64,000 nucleotides of DNA from NCBI RefSeq assembly GCF_900187105.1, contig NZ_LT906482.1, positions 1,736,001 to 1,800,000 of the forward strand, given 5' to 3'. The notes beneath the pieces are model-generated. The model was not told the DNA's origin and did not search any database. It worked only from the letters and a program-made list of their open reading frames with translations. The translations under genes and the position numbers were made by a program. Source of the DNA: Eikenella corrodens. GTDB taxonomy: Bacteria > Pseudomonadota > Gammaproteobacteria > Burkholderiales > Neisseriaceae. Shown in pieces: positions 7,932 through 18,107 of this stretch. The first letter of the stretch is position 1, and every line of letters begins with the position of its first letter.

Positions 7932-9197
7932 ATGGATATGCAAAGCAAAGCGAAAAAATTGATTGAGATAATTCAGACGGCATCGGTGGAGTGGAAGCCG
8001 TTGGGAGAGGTTGGCCTATTGGTTCGTGGCAACGGTTTGCAGAAAAAAGATTTTACCGAGAGCGGCGTACCGGCGATTCATTACGGACAAATTTACACCT
8101 ATTATGGCAATCAGACGGATAAGACTCTTTCTTTCGTTTCACCGGAATTGGCGGAAAAACTGAAGAAAGTAGATAAAGGTGATGTGGTAATTACCAACAC
8201 TAGTGAAAATATAGAAGACGTAGGAAAAGCCCTTTTATATTTGGGAGAAGAGCAAGCCGTTACAGGAGGACACGCAACTATTTTTAAACCAAGCAAAGAA
8301 ATTGTTGGCAAATTCTTTGTCTATTTCACTCAAACAGAAATTTTTGATAAGGCAAAAAGAAAATTTGCAAAAGGAACAAAGGTTATTGATGTTTCCGCAA
8401 CCGATATGGCAAAAATCCAAATCCCCATCCCATCATTGGAAACTCAGCAAAAAATTGTAAAAATACTTGACAAATTCACCGAGCTGGAAGCTACGCTGGA
8501 AGCTACGCTGGAAGCAGAATTAGTCCTGCGCAAACGTCAATACCAGTATTACCGCGACTTTCTTTTAGATTTTGACAATCAAATCGGGGGGTGGATAGCT
8601 GATGGCTATAAAGGCCGTCTGAAAGATGTGGTTTGGAAGACGTTGGGGGAGATTGCCGAATATTCAAAAGACCGTATTTGTTCGGATAAACTGAACGAAC
8701 ATAATTACGTGGGCGTGGATAATCTCTTACAAAATAGAGAAGGTAAAAAGTTATCCGGTTATGTTCCAAGCGAAGGAAAAATGACAGAATATATTGTCAA
8801 TGACATTTTGATTGGAAATATTCGTCCGTATTTGAAAAAAATCTGGCAGGCAGACTGCACAGGTGGAACAAACGGTGATGTTTTGGTTATCCGGGTAACA
8901 GATGAAAAGGTTAATCCAAAATATTTGTATCAGGTATTGGCCGATGATAAATTTTTTGCTTTTAATATGAAGCACGCCAAAGGTGCAAAAATGCCGCGTG
9001 GCAGCAAAGCAGCGATTATGCAATATAAAATCCCCATCCCCCCACTCCCCAAACAAGAAAAAATCGTCGCTATCCTCGACAAATTTGACACCCTGACCCA
9101 CTCCATCAGCGAAGGCCTGCCGCACGAAATCGCCCTGCGCCGCAAACAATACGAATATTACCGCGAACAGCTGCTTGCCTTCCCCAAGGCAGCCTGA
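7932..9197 (+). CDS. hsdS: Type I restriction enzyme specificity subunit
   Basis: The protein is 421 aa with the classic HsdS plan: target-recognition domain 1 (about residues 18-165), a conserved helical spacer (QKIVKILDKFTELEATLEAT...), target-recognition domain 2 (about 235-375) and a second conserved helix (QEKIVAILDKFDTLTHSISE, then LRRKQYEYYREQLL). Each recognition domain reads one half of a bipartite DNA site and the spacer sets the gap between halves. Both recognition domains are markedly AT-rich compared with the rest, which is usual for exchanged TRDs. An exact 12-bp tandem repeat (8487-8510) lies in the spacer. A Neisseria-dialect DUS (8612-8623) is inside the gene at the start of domain 2. 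The DNA target cannot be predicted by eye. A second Met (7938) is an alternative start. Confidence 0.95.
   Translation: MDMQSKAKKLIEIIQTASVEWKPLGEVGLLVRGNGLQKKDFTESGVPAIHYGQIYTYYGNQTDKTLSFVSPELAEKLKKVDKGDVVITNTSENIEDVGKALLYLGEEQAVTGGHATIFKPSKEIVGKFFVYFTQTEIFDKAKRKFAKGTKVIDVSATDMAKIQIPIPSLETQQKIVKILDKFTELEATLEATLEAELVLRKRQYQYYRDFLLDFDNQIGGWIADGYKGRLKDVVWKTLGEIAEYSKDRICSDKLNEHNYVGVDNLLQNREGKKLSGYVPSEGKMTEYIVNDILIGNIRPYLKKIWQADCTGGTNGDVLVIRVTDEKVNPKYLYQVLADDKFFAFNMKHAKGAKMPRGSKAAIMQYKIPIPPLPKQEKIVAILDKFDTLTHSISEGLPHEIALRRKQYEYYREQLLAFPKAA
8487..8510 (+). repeat. In-frame 12-bp tandem repeat in the HsdS spacer
   Basis: GAAGCTACGCTG is present twice in perfect tandem (8487-8498, 8499-8510), flanked by partial copies (GCTG before, GAAGC after). 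It encodes EATL repeats in the central helix, the position of the TAEL repeats of EcoR124-type HsdS, where two or three copies change the gap length in the recognition site. Confidence 0.85.
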
Positions 9198-9275
9198 AAA
9201 AGCAGTCTGCACATTTTCAGGTAGCCCAATCCGAACATCAAACCGTTTAAAACCCGATACTGCAAAGGACGACCC

Positions 9276-12200
9276 ATGAACCTCGAAACCAAACCCATCG
9301 CCGAAACGCCGAATTTCATCGTGCTCGACCAATATGAAAAAATCGAACAGTCGGGCAGCTACCAATCGGAAAACCAGTTAGAAGCGGAGTTAATCGCCGA
9401 TTTGCAGAATCAGGGGTACGAATACCGCAAGGACTTGAACAGCCAAAGCAGGCTGCTGGAAAACCTGCGCGCCCAGTTGCAGCGGCTGAACGATGTGGCG
9501 TTTTCAGACGGCGAATGGGCGCGGTTTTTGACGGAATATCTGGACAGGCCGTCTGAAAACATTACCGATAAAACCCGCAAAATCCACGACGACCATATTT
9601 ACGATTTCGCTTTTGATGATGGCCGTCTGAAAAACATTTATCTGCTGGACAAGAAAAACCTTGCCCGCAACCATGTGCAGGTTATCAACCAGTTTGAGCA
9701 GACGGGCACGCATGCAAACCGTTATGACGTTACCGTGTTGGTAAACGGCTTGCCGCTGGTGCAGATTGAATTGAAAAAGCGCGGCGTGGCGGTGCGTGAA
9801 GCATTCAATCAGGTGCACCGTTACAGCAAAGAGAGCTTCAACAGCGAAAATTCGCTGTTCAAATTCCTGCAAATCTTCGTGATTTCCAACGGCACGGACA
9901 CGCGCTATTTCGCCAACACCACCAAGCGCGACAAAAACAGCTTCGATTTCACGATGAATTGGGCGCGGTCGGACAATTATCCGATTAAAGATTTGAAAGA
10001 CTTTACCGCCACGTTCCTGCAGAAAAGCGTATTGCTGAGCGTTTTGCTGCATTACAGCGTGTTCGATGCGAATGATACGCTGCTGATTATGCGGCCGTAC
10101 CAGATTGCCGCCGCCGAACGCATTTTGTGGAAAATCAACAGTTCGGCGCAGGCGAAGAATTGGAGCAAGCCGGAAAGCGGCGGCTATGTTTGGCATACCA
10201 CGGGCAGCGGCAAAACGCTGACCAGCTTTAAGGCGGCGCGTCTGGCGACGGAATCGGCGTTTATCGACAAGGTTTTCTTCGTGGTGGACAGGAAGGATTT
10301 GGACTACCAGACGATGAAGGAATACCAACGTTTTTCGCCCGACAGCGTGAACGGTTCGGAAAGCACGGCGGGCTTGAAACGCAATTTGGAAAAAGACGAC
10401 AACAAAATCATCGTTACCACCATCCAAAAGCTGAACAACCTGATGAAGAGTGAAGATAATCTGCCGGTTTATCACCAGCAGGTTGTATTTATTTTCGACG
10501 AATGCCACCGCTCGCAATTCGGCGAAGCGCAAAAAAACCTGAAAAAGAAATTTAAAAAATTCTGCCAATTCGGCTTTACCGGCACGCCGATTTTTCCCGA
10601 AAACGCTTTGGGCGCGGAAACCACGGCGGGCGTGTTCGGACGGGAGTTGCATTCTTATGTGATTACCGATGCCATCCGCGATGAAAAAGTATTGAAATTC
10701 AAAGTGGATTACAACGATGTGCGCCCGCAGTTCAAAGCCGTGGAAGCGGAACAGGACGAGAAGAAACTGAGTGCCGCCGAAAACCGCAAAGCCCTGCTGC
10801 ACCCCGAACGCATCCGCGAAATCACGCAATATATCCTGAACCAGTTCAGGCAGAAAACGCACCGCTTGAATGCGGGCGGCAAAGGCTTTAACGCCATGTT
10901 TGCCGTCAGCAGCGTGGATGCGGCCAAGTGTTATTACGAAGCGTTCAAAACACAACAAGCAGGCAGCCTGCACCCGTTGAAAGTGGCCACTATTTTTTCC
11001 TTTGCGGCCAACGAAGAGCAAAATGCCGTCGGTGAAATTGTCGATGAAACCTTTGAACCGGAAGCGATGGACAGTAGCGCGAAAGAATTTTTGCAGGTTG
11101 CCATCAACGATTACAACGCCTGTTTCAAAACCAATTTCGGCACGGACAGCAAAGCCTTTCAGAACTACTACCGCGATTTGGCAAAACGGGTGAAAAACCA
11201 GGAAGTGGATTTGCTGATTGTGGTCGGCATGTTTTTGACGGGTTTTGACGCGCCGACGCTGAACACGCTGTTTGTCGATAAAAACCTGCGCTATCACGGC
11301 CTGATGCAGGCGTTTTCGCGCACCAACCGCATTTACGATGCCACCAAAACCTTCGGCAACATTGTCTGCTTCCGCGATTTGGAGCAGGCAACCATTGATG
11401 CGATTACCCTGTTTGGCGACAAAAACACCAAAAATGTGGTGCTGGAAAAAAGTTACGAAGAATACATGAACGGCTATACCGACAGCCAGACCGGCGAAGC
11501 GCGGCGCGGCTATTTGGATGTGGCAAAAGAATTGCGCGAAAACTTCCCCGATCCCGATAGAATCGAAAAGGAAAAAGACAAAAAAGCTTTCGTAAAACTC
11601 TTCGGCGAATACCTGCGGGCGGAAAACGTATTGCAGAACTACGATGAATTTGCCGCATTGCGCGAGTTGCAGAATGTGGATGCGGCGGACGAAGATGCTA
11701 TGAAGGCGTTTCAGGAAAAATACTACCTGAGCGATGAAGACGTGCAGGAAATGCTGCAAGTGCCGATGCCGTCTGAAAGGGCAGTGCAGGATTACCGTTC
11801 CACCTATAACGACATCCGCGACTGGCTGCGCCGCCAAAAAGCAGGCGAACAGAAAGAGCAATCAAAAATCGACTGGGACGATGTGGTTTTTGAGGTGGAT
11901 TTGCTCAAATCGCAGGAAATCAATCTGGATTACATCTTGCAACTGGTTTTCGAACACCACAAAAAAATCAAAGGCAAAGCGGAGCTGGTGGAAGAAATCC
12001 GCCGCATCATCCGCGCCAGCATCGGCCACCGAGCCAAAGAGAGCCTGATTGTAGATTTCATCAACGATACGGATTTGGACAAAGTGCCCGACGTTCCCAC
12101 CATACTGGAAACCTTTTACACATACGCGCAAGAAGTGATGAGGCGCGAAGCAGCAGAGCTGATTGCCGCCGAAGGCCTGAACGAAACCGCCGCCAAACGC

Positions 12201-12374
12201 TATTTGACCGGCTCGCTCAAACGCGGCTATGCCAGCGAAAACGGCACGGAACTGACCGAAGCCCTACCGAAAATGAGCCCGCTCAACCCGCAATATTTGA
12301 CGAAAAAACAAAGTGTCTTCCAAAAAATTGTTTTGTTTGTGGAGAAGTTTAAGGGGGTGGGAGATGGTGTGTAA
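9276..12374 (+). CDS. hsdR: Type I restriction enzyme R subunit (nuclease/translocase)
   Basis: The protein is 1032 aa, normal for the HsdR of IC-type enzymes. It pumps DNA past the bound complex using ATP and cuts when blocked. Seen in order: a PD-(D/E)xK nuclease region near residues 135-185 ([10 protein letters not shown] gives the ExK), Walker A TTGSGKT near 310, the helicase motif [12 protein letters not shown] near 408, FTGTPIF (motif III) near 432, then [16 protein letters not shown] and ...[10 protein letters not shown] (motifs V and VI). The C-terminal 200 residues are the HsdM/HsdS-binding helical region. Three Neisseria-type GCCGTCTGAA sequences lie in it (9546-9557, 9622-9631, 11766-11777). 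The frame is intact, so the system looks functional. Confidence 0.96.
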   Translation: MNLETKPIAETPNFIVLDQYEKIEQSGSYQSENQLEAELIADLQNQGYEYRKDLNSQSRLLENLRAQLQRLNDVAFSDGEWARFLTEYLDRPSENITDKTRKIHDDHIYDFAFDDGRLKNIYLLDKKNLARNHVQVINQFEQTGTHANRYDVTVLVNGLPLVQIELKKRGVAVREAFNQVHRYSKESFNSENSLFKFLQIFVISNGTDTRYFANTTKRDKNSFDFTMNWARSDNYPIKDLKDFTATFLQKSVLLSVLLHYSVFDANDTLLIMRPYQIAAAERILWKINSSAQAKNWSKPESGGYVWHTTGSGKTLTSFKAARLATESAFIDKVFFVVDRKDLDYQTMKEYQRFSPDSVNGSESTAGLKRNLEKDDNKIIVTTIQKLNNLMKSEDNLPVYHQQVVFIFDECHRSQFGEAQKNLKKKFKKFCQFGFTGTPIFPENALGAETTAGVFGRELHSYVITDAIRDEKVLKFKVDYNDVRPQFKAVEAEQDEKKLSAAENRKALLHPERIREITQYILNQFRQKTHRLNAGGKGFNAMFAVSSVDAAKCYYEAFKTQQAGSLHPLKVATIFSFAANEEQNAVGEIVDETFEPEAMDSSAKEFLQVAINDYNACFKTNFGTDSKAFQNYYRDLAKRVKNQEVDLLIVVGMFLTGFDAPTLNTLFVDKNLRYHGLMQAFSRTNRIYDATKTFGNIVCFRDLEQATIDAITLFGDKNTKNVVLEKSYEEYMNGYTDSQTGEARRGYLDVAKELRENFPDPDRIEKEKDKKAFVKLFGEYLRAENVLQNYDEFAALRELQNVDAADEDAMKAFQEKYYLSDEDVQEMLQVPMPSERAVQDYRSTYNDIRDWLRRQKAGEQKEQSKIDWDDVVFEVDLLKSQEINLDYILQLVFEHHKKIKGKAELVEEIRRIIRASIGHRAKESLIVDFINDTDLDKVPDVPTILETFYTYAQEVMRREAAELIAAEGLNETAAKRYLTGSLKRGYASENGTELTEALPKMSPLNPQYLTKKQSVFQKIVLFVEKFKGVGDGV

Positions 12375-12462
12375 ATTTGGAATTTCTTGCTAAAATTGGC
12401 AATAGAAATAAGAAAGTATTTATGCTGCTGTCGTTTTAGGAATAATTTCCTGTTTCCCAAAA

Positions 12463-12491
12463 ATAACAGTAGAAACCTGGTTTGCTATAAT
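12463..12491 (+). promoter_or_regulatory. Extended -10 promoter of glmS
   Basis: TATAAT at 12486-12491 is preceded by TG at 12483-12484 (extended -10) and, 17 bp upstream, by ATAACA (12463-12468; 4 of 6 matches to TTGACA). Transcription should begin near 12498, giving a leader of about 54 nt. Confidence 0.55.
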
Positions 12492-12504
12492 CTGCCTGAT
12501 TTTT

Positions 12505-12520
12505 AGCCGCTTCGGCGGCT
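12505..12520 (+). other. TTCG tetraloop hairpin in the glmS leader
   Basis: AGCCGC-TTCG-GCGGCT forms a six-base-pair stem closed by the very stable UUCG tetraloop, at the expected 5' end of the glmS transcript. There is no T-run, so it is not an obvious terminator; it may stabilise the 5' end or bind a regulator. Nothing resembling the Gram-positive glmS ribozyme is visible. Confidence 0.5.
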
Positions 12521-12551
12521 GGCAACCAAATAGTATGAGAAGGACTTTGCA

Positions 12552-14393
12552 ATGTGCGGTATTGTGGGCGCGGTGCGCGCCAATCAGAATGTGGTGGATT
12601 TTCTTACCGACGGCCTGAAGCGGCTGGAGTATCGGGGCTATGATTCTTCCGGTATTGCGGTGGGCACGGAGCAGGGCGTGATTGAGCGCGTGCGCCGTGT
12701 GGGCCGTGTACAGCTGATGGAAGAAGCGGCTAAGGCAGCCGGCCTGTGCGGCCACATCGGCATCGGTCACACCCGCTGGGCCACGCACGGCGGTGTAACC
12801 GAGCCCAATGCGCACCCGCATATTTCAGGTAGCCTGATTGCAGTGGTGCACAACGGTATCATCGAAAATTTCGAAGAAGAGCGTACCCGCTTGCAAGGCT
12901 TGGGCTATGTGTTTGAATCACAAACCGATACGGAAGTGATTGCCCACAGCGTACACCACGAATACACCGCCAACGGGCATCAACTGTTTGCCGCCGTGCA
13001 GGCCGCCTGTGCGCGTTTTCACGGCGCGTATGCGATTGCCGTGATGGCGCAGGACAAACCGGCGGAATTGGTGGTGGCACGCATGGGCTGCCCGCTCTTG
13101 GTGGCTCTGGGCGAGGGCGAAACCTTTGCCGCATCAGATGTTTCTGCCGTGGTGGCCTTCACGCGCCGCATCGTGTATCTGCAAGACGGCGATATTGCCG
13201 AATTGGGTAGCGAAGGTATCCATCGCCTCGTTGATTGTAGCGGGCAAGAAGCCAAACGCGAAGTGCGCGTGTCCGAGCTGTCGCTTACCTCGCTGGAGCT
13301 GGGCCCTTATAGCCACTTCATGCAGAAGGAAATTCACGAGCAGCCCAAGGCGATTGCCGATACTGCCGAAGTATTCCTCGGCGGCGGCTTTGAGCCGGAA
13401 AACTTCGGCGCCAAAGCGCGGGAAGTATTTGAACACATCCGCAGCATCAAAATCTTGGCCTGCGGCACTTCCTACTACGCCGCGCTCACTGCCAAATACT
13501 GGCTGGAAGCCATCGGCAGAGTGCCGACCGATGTGGAAATTGCCAGCGAATACCGCTACCGCGACGTGATTGCCAGCCCCGACCAATTGGTGATTACCGT
13601 ATCCCAATCCGGCGAAACGCTAGATACCATGGAAGCCTTGAAATACGCGCAATCGCTGGGGCAGAAGCACAGCTTGTCCGTGTGCAATGTAATGGAATCC
13701 GCCCTACCGCGTGAGAGCGAACTGGTGCTCTACACCCGCGCCGGCGTGGAAATCGGCGTGGCCTCCACCAAAGCCTTTACCACCCAGCTGGTGGTATTGT
13801 TCGGGCTGGCAGTTACCCTGGGCAAAATGCGCGGCCATGTGTCCGAGCAGCAGGCACAGTCTTATATGGAAGAGTTGCGCCAGCTGCCCGGCAGTATCCA
13901 GCACGCGCTCAACCTCGAGCCGCAGATTGCCGCCTGGGCGCACAAATTCGCAGAGAAAAACAGCGCCCTGTTTTTAGGGCGCGGCATCCACTACCCCGTG
14001 GCCTTGGAAGGCGCGCTGAAACTCAAAGAAATCACTTATATCCATGCCGAAGCCTACCCCGCCGGCGAGCTCAAACACGGCCCCTTGGCGCTGGTGGACG
14101 CGAATATGCCTGTGGTGGTGATTGCGCCGAACGACAGCCTGCTGGATAAAGTGAAGGCCAATATGCAGGAAGTGGGCGCGCGCGGCGGTGAGCTGTTTGT
14201 GTTTACCGATTTGGACAGCAACTTCCAGCCCAGCACCAATGTGCACATCATCCGTACCCCGCGCCACGTGGGCGTGCTCTCGCCGATTGTGCACACCATC
14301 CCAGTGCAGCTTCTGGCCTACCACGCCGCCTTGGTGCGCGGCACGGATGTGGACAAACCGCGCAATCTGGCTAAATCGGTAACGGTGGAATAG
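12552..14393 (+). CDS. glmS: Glutamine-fructose-6-phosphate aminotransferase
   Basis: The protein is 613 aa, full length for GlmS. It makes glucosamine-6-phosphate from fructose-6-phosphate and glutamine, the entry step to peptidoglycan and lipopolysaccharide amino sugars. After Met1, Cys2 ([12 protein letters not shown]) is the catalytic nucleophile of the glutaminase domain (residues 1-240). Two SIS sugar-isomerase domains follow (about 285-425 and 455-600), with the SQSGET sugar-phosphate loop and the C-terminal end [13 protein letters not shown] that reaches into the active site. It has its own promoter (12463-12491) and a DUS-hairpin terminator downstream. One internal DUS copy encodes ISGSL near residue 96. 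glmU is not adjacent. Confidence 0.97.
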   Translation: MCGIVGAVRANQNVVDFLTDGLKRLEYRGYDSSGIAVGTEQGVIERVRRVGRVQLMEEAAKAAGLCGHIGIGHTRWATHGGVTEPNAHPHISGSLIAVVHNGIIENFEEERTRLQGLGYVFESQTDTEVIAHSVHHEYTANGHQLFAAVQAACARFHGAYAIAVMAQDKPAELVVARMGCPLLVALGEGETFAASDVSAVVAFTRRIVYLQDGDIAELGSEGIHRLVDCSGQEAKREVRVSELSLTSLELGPYSHFMQKEIHEQPKAIADTAEVFLGGGFEPENFGAKAREVFEHIRSIKILACGTSYYAALTAKYWLEAIGRVPTDVEIASEYRYRDVIASPDQLVITVSQSGETLDTMEALKYAQSLGQKHSLSVCNVMESALPRESELVLYTRAGVEIGVASTKAFTTQLVVLFGLAVTLGKMRGHVSEQQAQSYMEELRQLPGSIQHALNLEPQIAAWAHKFAEKNSALFLGRGIHYPVALEGALKLKEITYIHAEAYPAGELKHGPLALVDANMPVVVIAPNDSLLDKVKANMQEVGARGGELFVFTDLDSNFQPSTNVHIIRTPRHVGVLSPIVHTIPVQLLAYHAALVRGTDVDKPRNLAKSVTVE

Positions 14394-14411
14394 CGCGGCT
14401 GGAATGGAAAA

Positions 14412-14446
14412 AGGCTACCTGAAAGTTTTGGGCTTTCAGGTAGCCT
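14412..14446 (+). terminator. DUS-hairpin terminator of glmS
   Basis: AGGCTACCTGAA (14412-14423) and its complement (14435-14446) form a stem extended by flanking A and T residues, with an 11-nt spacing, 19 bp after the glmS stop. Confidence 0.65.
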
Positions 14447-14572
14447 TTGGCTTGGGGTAAATATAAGTTGGTTGGGATTGCTGTACCAACTAGTGGCAAA
14501 GGTGATTTCCTGGTTAGCAGCGACAGGGTAAGTTGGCACGAATAGGTATAGCGAATTAAACCTGAACTAGAA

Positions 14573-14630
14573 AGGCTACCTGAAACGAGCTTTGCTAATT
14601 TTTGCGCAGCTTGTTTCAGGTAGCCTTTTT
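14573..14630 (-). terminator. DUS-hairpin terminator of the hem operon
   Basis: DUS copies at 14573-14584 and 14615-14626 are in inverted orientation just beyond the hemY stop (14642), with A residues on the left side that become a U-run on the minus-strand transcript. Confidence 0.6.
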
Positions 14631-14641
14631 ACCGTATGCCT

Positions 14642-15862
14642 TTATTCGGCAGCGGTTTCGTCGTCTTCCGGAGTGATTTCGGTCAGCACCAGCTGGCGTT
14701 GCTGCTCGGCCTGATCGGGTTTGTCCATTTCGTCAAACACTTTGGCCAGCACCAGGCGTGCCTGCGGGGTGGCTTGGGCTTGCAGGCTGGCTTCGAGATA
14801 GCCTTGGGCTTTGCCCCACAGTTGTTTGGCGTAGGCCATTTGGCCGAGGTGCAGCAGCAGGGCGGCATCTTGCGGGGCGTCGTTCAGCCAGCCTTCCACG
14901 GTATCCATGATTTTCTGCTGTTCGCGCGGGCTGAGGTAGCGGGCGGCTTCAATCATGGGCGGCAGGAGCTGGGCGTTGCGGTGTTTCGGATAGTGGGTTT
15001 TCACCCATTTCACCACGCGGGGATACTGGCCGATTTGCAGCATTTTTTCGGCAATCGGGGCGCAGAGTTCGCCTTCCTGCATTTCTTTGGGAATGCGGCC
15101 GAGGCAGGCTTTGAGCGCGGGATAGTCGGTGGCGAGGGCGAGGAGCTCGCGCCAGGCCCATTCGCGGTATTGGGCGGCTTCGGCGGCGTTGAGGGCAGAA
15201 GCTTTTTCCAGTTTGGCCACACGGTCAAGCACTTCCAAGGGGTTGTTTTGCTCAAACATATAGCGCAGCTGCAGGCGCACCAGGCGGGTGAGCTTGGGGT
15301 TGATGGCGGCAGCGGCAGCCAGGGCGGCCTCGGCGGCGGGATAATCCTGCCGGTTGAGTGCGGATTCGGCTTCGAGCAGGTGGCGCGAGAGCTGAGCTTT
15401 GTGCGGCAGCTGGGCGATTTCTTTCAGGTAGCCTTCGCGCTTGGCATCGTCGCCCATTTGGTCGGCACTGTGCACGGCGAGCATCAGGGCGAGGGTGCGG
15501 TTGTGGCCGGCTTCTTTGTTTTCCAGCACTTTGGCGGCTTCTTGCTCGGCGTGTTGGAATTTGCCTTCGAAGTAGGCGAGGCCGGCTTTGTTGAGCGCGG
15601 TTTCGGCATGATGCGCCTGGCGGCTGCGGCCGAAGCGGCGCATGCGGCCGGGGATATTGATGATGCCGTTAATCAGACGCAACAGCAGATAAAGCAGCAC
15701 CACGAACACGATCATGGCGCCCGCAAACAAATGCAGGTTTACCGCAATCTGGGTTTGGGTTTGATCGATAACGATATACACGTTGCCGCTGTAATGCTGC
15801 GCAACAATGGTGAGGCCGACAGCGGCGGCAAACAGCACGATAATCCAAATCAGGCCTTTCAT
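14642..15862 (-). CDS. hemY: Heme biosynthesis-associated TPR protein HemY
   Basis: The protein is 406 aa. Two N-terminal membrane helices (residues about 3-22 and 43-65) are followed by a HemY_N domain and helical TPR-like repeats (ALMLAVHSADQMGDDAKREG..., AALLLHLGQMAYAKQLWGKA). This proteobacterial HemY is unrelated to Gram-positive protoporphyrinogen oxidase of the same name; it sits in the inner membrane and its exact role in heme synthesis is not settled. The start overlaps the hemX stop by four bases (TCAT on the plus strand), showing translational coupling. It is the last gene of hemD-hemX-hemY and ends in a DUS hairpin. Confidence 0.93.
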   Translation of the reverse strand: MKGLIWIIVLFAAAVGLTIVAQHYSGNVYIVIDQTQTQIAVNLHLFAGAMIVFVVLLYLLLRLINGIINIPGRMRRFGRSRQAHHAETALNKAGLAYFEGKFQHAEQEAAKVLENKEAGHNRTLALMLAVHSADQMGDDAKREGYLKEIAQLPHKAQLSRHLLEAESALNRQDYPAAEAALAAAAAINPKLTRLVRLQLRYMFEQNNPLEVLDRVAKLEKASALNAAEAAQYREWAWRELLALATDYPALKACLGRIPKEMQEGELCAPIAEKMLQIGQYPRVVKWVKTHYPKHRNAQLLPPMIEAARYLSPREQQKIMDTVEGWLNDAPQDAALLLHLGQMAYAKQLWGKAQGYLEASLQAQATPQARLVLAKVFDEMDKPDQAEQQRQLVLTEITPEDDETAAE

Positions 15863-17106
15863 GATTCAATCCCCTTGCGAGCGGCGGAAGCCTGAGCCGG
15901 CGCAGGAAGTGCGGGAGCGGAGGCTGCCGGTGTGGGTTGGCTGGCCGGCGCGGGCACGGAAACGGGCGCGGCAGGTTGCGAAGCGGCGGCTTCGGAAGCG
16001 GCTTCAGGCTGGCCGAGGATTTCGCCTTGGCGCTGCTGGTGGTAGTCGGCGATGGCTTTCAGGCTGGCGGAAAGGCTGTCGCCCACGTTGCCGCTACCCG
16101 GCTGGATGGCCTTGAGCTGGGCAATTTCGCGCAGCCAAGATTGGGCAGCGGGAGTGGCGGCGTCAAAGTATTGACGCACGGCGTTTTCCGAGGCGGCCAG
16201 GTCGTTTTGGTAGATGTCGTTTTGGCGCTGCATCAGAGCCACTCGGGCAGAAAGCAGGTGCAGGCGCAGGTTTTCGCGCACATAAAACGCCTGTTCGGGC
16301 GACATCAGGAGCGCATCGGTGCTATTGAGGCGGCGGATTTCCACCATGCCTTTGAGGCCGCCGAGAGTGCGGTTCCAGGCTTGGCGCCACCACGGATCAT
16401 TCGGCGAGGTGGCAGCAGGTGCGGCGGCTTGCGGCGGGCGCAGGCTGGAATCGGCCAAGAGCGGCAGTGCGCCCACGGCGGCTTCCAGGCGGCTCAAGCG
16501 CAGTGCGGCGTTGGCGGTGTCGGTGAAGGGACGCTGGCGCAGTTTGGCCAAGTCGGCGCTAACGGCCTGTTTCAAAGGCAGCAGCTGCGGCTGCTCGAAA
16601 CGTGCCAAACGGGCATCGAGCCCTTCGAGCACGGCCACGGCGGCGGGCACGTTGTCGGCAATCACCAGCTGCTGGCCGGCCAGATTGAGCGCGGCTTCAG
16701 CTTCGTCCACCACCCAGTCGCTACGGGTTTTCAGCAGCTCTTGCAGGGCGCGGTTGTTGGCAGCGGCTTCAGCCTGTTGGGTTTGCATATCGCTTTGCAG
16801 CTGCTTGATTACAGCTTCGTTGTCTTGCAGCTTGCGGCCGGCATCGGCCAAGAGGGCGGCATTTTGCGATTCGCCCAAGGCAGCCTGATTGATTTTTTGA
16901 TCGAACTGGATTTCCTGGCGTTTGAGCAGGTTTTGCCCCTGCACAAACAAAAAGCCGCTGGCACCCAGGCCGAGCACGGCCAGCACGAGGGCAAACGCGC
17001 CCAGGCCTTTGCCGCCGGATTTAACAACCACCGGCGCGACAGGGCTGGCCGGGGCGGGAGCGGGAGGCTGTACGGCGGGTACGGATTCGTTTTCCGGTTG
17101 GCTCAT
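15859..17106 (-). CDS. hemX: HemX membrane protein (DUF513 family)
   Basis: The protein is 415 aa. A P/A-rich cytoplasmic tail (residues 1-35) precedes a single membrane helix (GAFALVLAVLGLGASGFLFV, about 36-55), then a coiled coil (about 60-120) and a long helical periplasmic domain (about 125-370), ending in a low-complexity A/P/S tail. This matches HemX, often mislabelled uroporphyrinogen-III C-methyltransferase although it has no methyltransferase motifs. Its function is unknown beyond conserved linkage with hemD and hemY. It starts 82 bp downstream of the hemD stop, across a DUS pair, and overlaps hemY by four bases. Confidence 0.92.
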   Translation of the reverse strand: MSQPENESVPAVQPPAPAPASPVAPVVVKSGGKGLGAFALVLAVLGLGASGFLFVQGQNLLKRQEIQFDQKINQAALGESQNAALLADAGRKLQDNEAVIKQLQSDMQTQQAEAAANNRALQELLKTRSDWVVDEAEAALNLAGQQLVIADNVPAAVAVLEGLDARLARFEQPQLLPLKQAVSADLAKLRQRPFTDTANAALRLSRLEAAVGALPLLADSSLRPPQAAAPAATSPNDPWWRQAWNRTLGGLKGMVEIRRLNSTDALLMSPEQAFYVRENLRLHLLSARVALMQRQNDIYQNDLAASENAVRQYFDAATPAAQSWLREIAQLKAIQPGSGNVGDSLSASLKAIADYHQQRQGEILGQPEAASEAAASQPAAPVSVPAPASQPTPAASAPALPAPAQASAARKGIES

Positions 17107-17188
17107 GCTATTCCTTTCATATTATTCAATCGGTTGTGAGGCTACCTGAAAGCCGGTGTGGCGTTTGCACACATTGGAATTTCAATTT

Positions 17189-17944
17189 TCAGGTAGCCTG
17201 AGTGAGGTGTTGCCGTTCGGCAATTAAAGCGTTTTCCAACTCTGCAGCCGAACTGAGCAGGCGGATGCGTGCCGCGCCGGCTTGGCTCAGTGCCTCGGCA
17301 ATGCGCGGATGATGGGCGAAGTATAGCAAGGATTGCAGCTGCTGGGTTAGGCTTGCAGGTGCCGCGGCAAACAGCAGGCGCACTTGTTCGGCAGAGGTAA
17401 TCCACGCAGCGGCGGGCTGTGCGGCGGTAAACAGCGTCCAATCAGGCATGAGCGGCTGGCGTTGGTAAATATCGGCACAGGCTACCTGAAAACCGCGTCG
17501 GTATAGGGTATCGGGTAGGGTGTTGCGGCCTTCCCGCCCGCGGATAATCACCACGGATGCACCCGGATTCAGGCGCTGCCATAGCGGCAGGGCGAGCACG
17601 GCTTCGCTGTCGTGGCCGTTATCGGGCGCAACGATACGGGCAAAACCGGCTTGCTGCAAGGCTTTGGCTGTGCCGCTGCCTACGGCGATTTGCGGTTGCG
17701 ACAGGCTGGAAATGAGGCTACCTGAAAGTAGCGACAGGGCGGTTTCTACTGCGGTGGGGCTTATCCAAACGGCAGCTGAGGCTTGCTGCAACTGTGTGGG
17801 CAATCCGGCCAGCGCGTTTGCTTCGGGCCGGATATGGATGAGTGGGAAGGGTACGGGTTGCCAGCCGGTGCGCCGGCATAGGGCAGCATCGGCGGGAATG
17901 CGATTGGCGGGGCGGATGATGAGTAGGGCAGGCGGGTTGTTCAT
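17189..17944 (-). CDS. hemD: Uroporphyrinogen-III synthase
   Basis: The protein is 251 aa, the usual HemD length. It cyclises hydroxymethylbilane with inversion of ring D to give uroporphyrinogen III. HemD is poorly conserved, but the two-lobed pattern is clear: AALCRRTGWQPVPFPLIHI at the start, WISPTAVETAL near residue 60, VGSGTAKALQQAGF near 88, then VVIIRGREGRNTLPDTLYRRG near 130 and the closing ...ITSAEQVRLLF. It is first in hemD-hemX-hemY. hemC, the usual upstream partner, is absent; the gene upstream is an unrelated lipoprotein. Two DUS copies lie inside the gene. Confidence 0.9.
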   Translation of the reverse strand: MNNPPALLIIRPANRIPADAALCRRTGWQPVPFPLIHIRPEANALAGLPTQLQQASAAVWISPTAVETALSLLSGSLISSLSQPQIAVGSGTAKALQQAGFARIVAPDNGHDSEAVLALPLWQRLNPGASVVIIRGREGRNTLPDTLYRRGFQVACADIYQRQPLMPDWTLFTAAQPAAAWITSAEQVRLLFAAAPASLTQQLQSLLYFAHHPRIAEALSQAGAARIRLLSSAAELENALIAERQHLTQAT

Positions 17945-18107
17945 CAGTGAAGATGGATTCGGGAATGGTTGGCTTGATGTTTTCTCTTGGCAGAAGCTCA
18001 GCTTTAGAAATGCCGAAATCTCGTTTCAGGCAGCCATCATGCAATGGCAGAAGGCTACCTGAAAAAAGGGAGGGCTGCCAAGCGGCATTCCTCCCTTTTG
18101 TTTGCGC

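Noticed and set aside
9504..11861. 785-codon open frame on the minus strand inside hsdR
   Set aside because: It is a shadow of hsdR. The translation has no recognisable motifs and is the mirror of hsdR codon bias, while the plus-strand frame has all helicase motifs.
14447..14572. Possible tRNA or small RNA in the gap between glmS and hemY
   Set aside because: No cloverleaf could be formed by eye and no promoter or terminator of its own is visible; the flanking hairpins belong to the two neighbouring genes.
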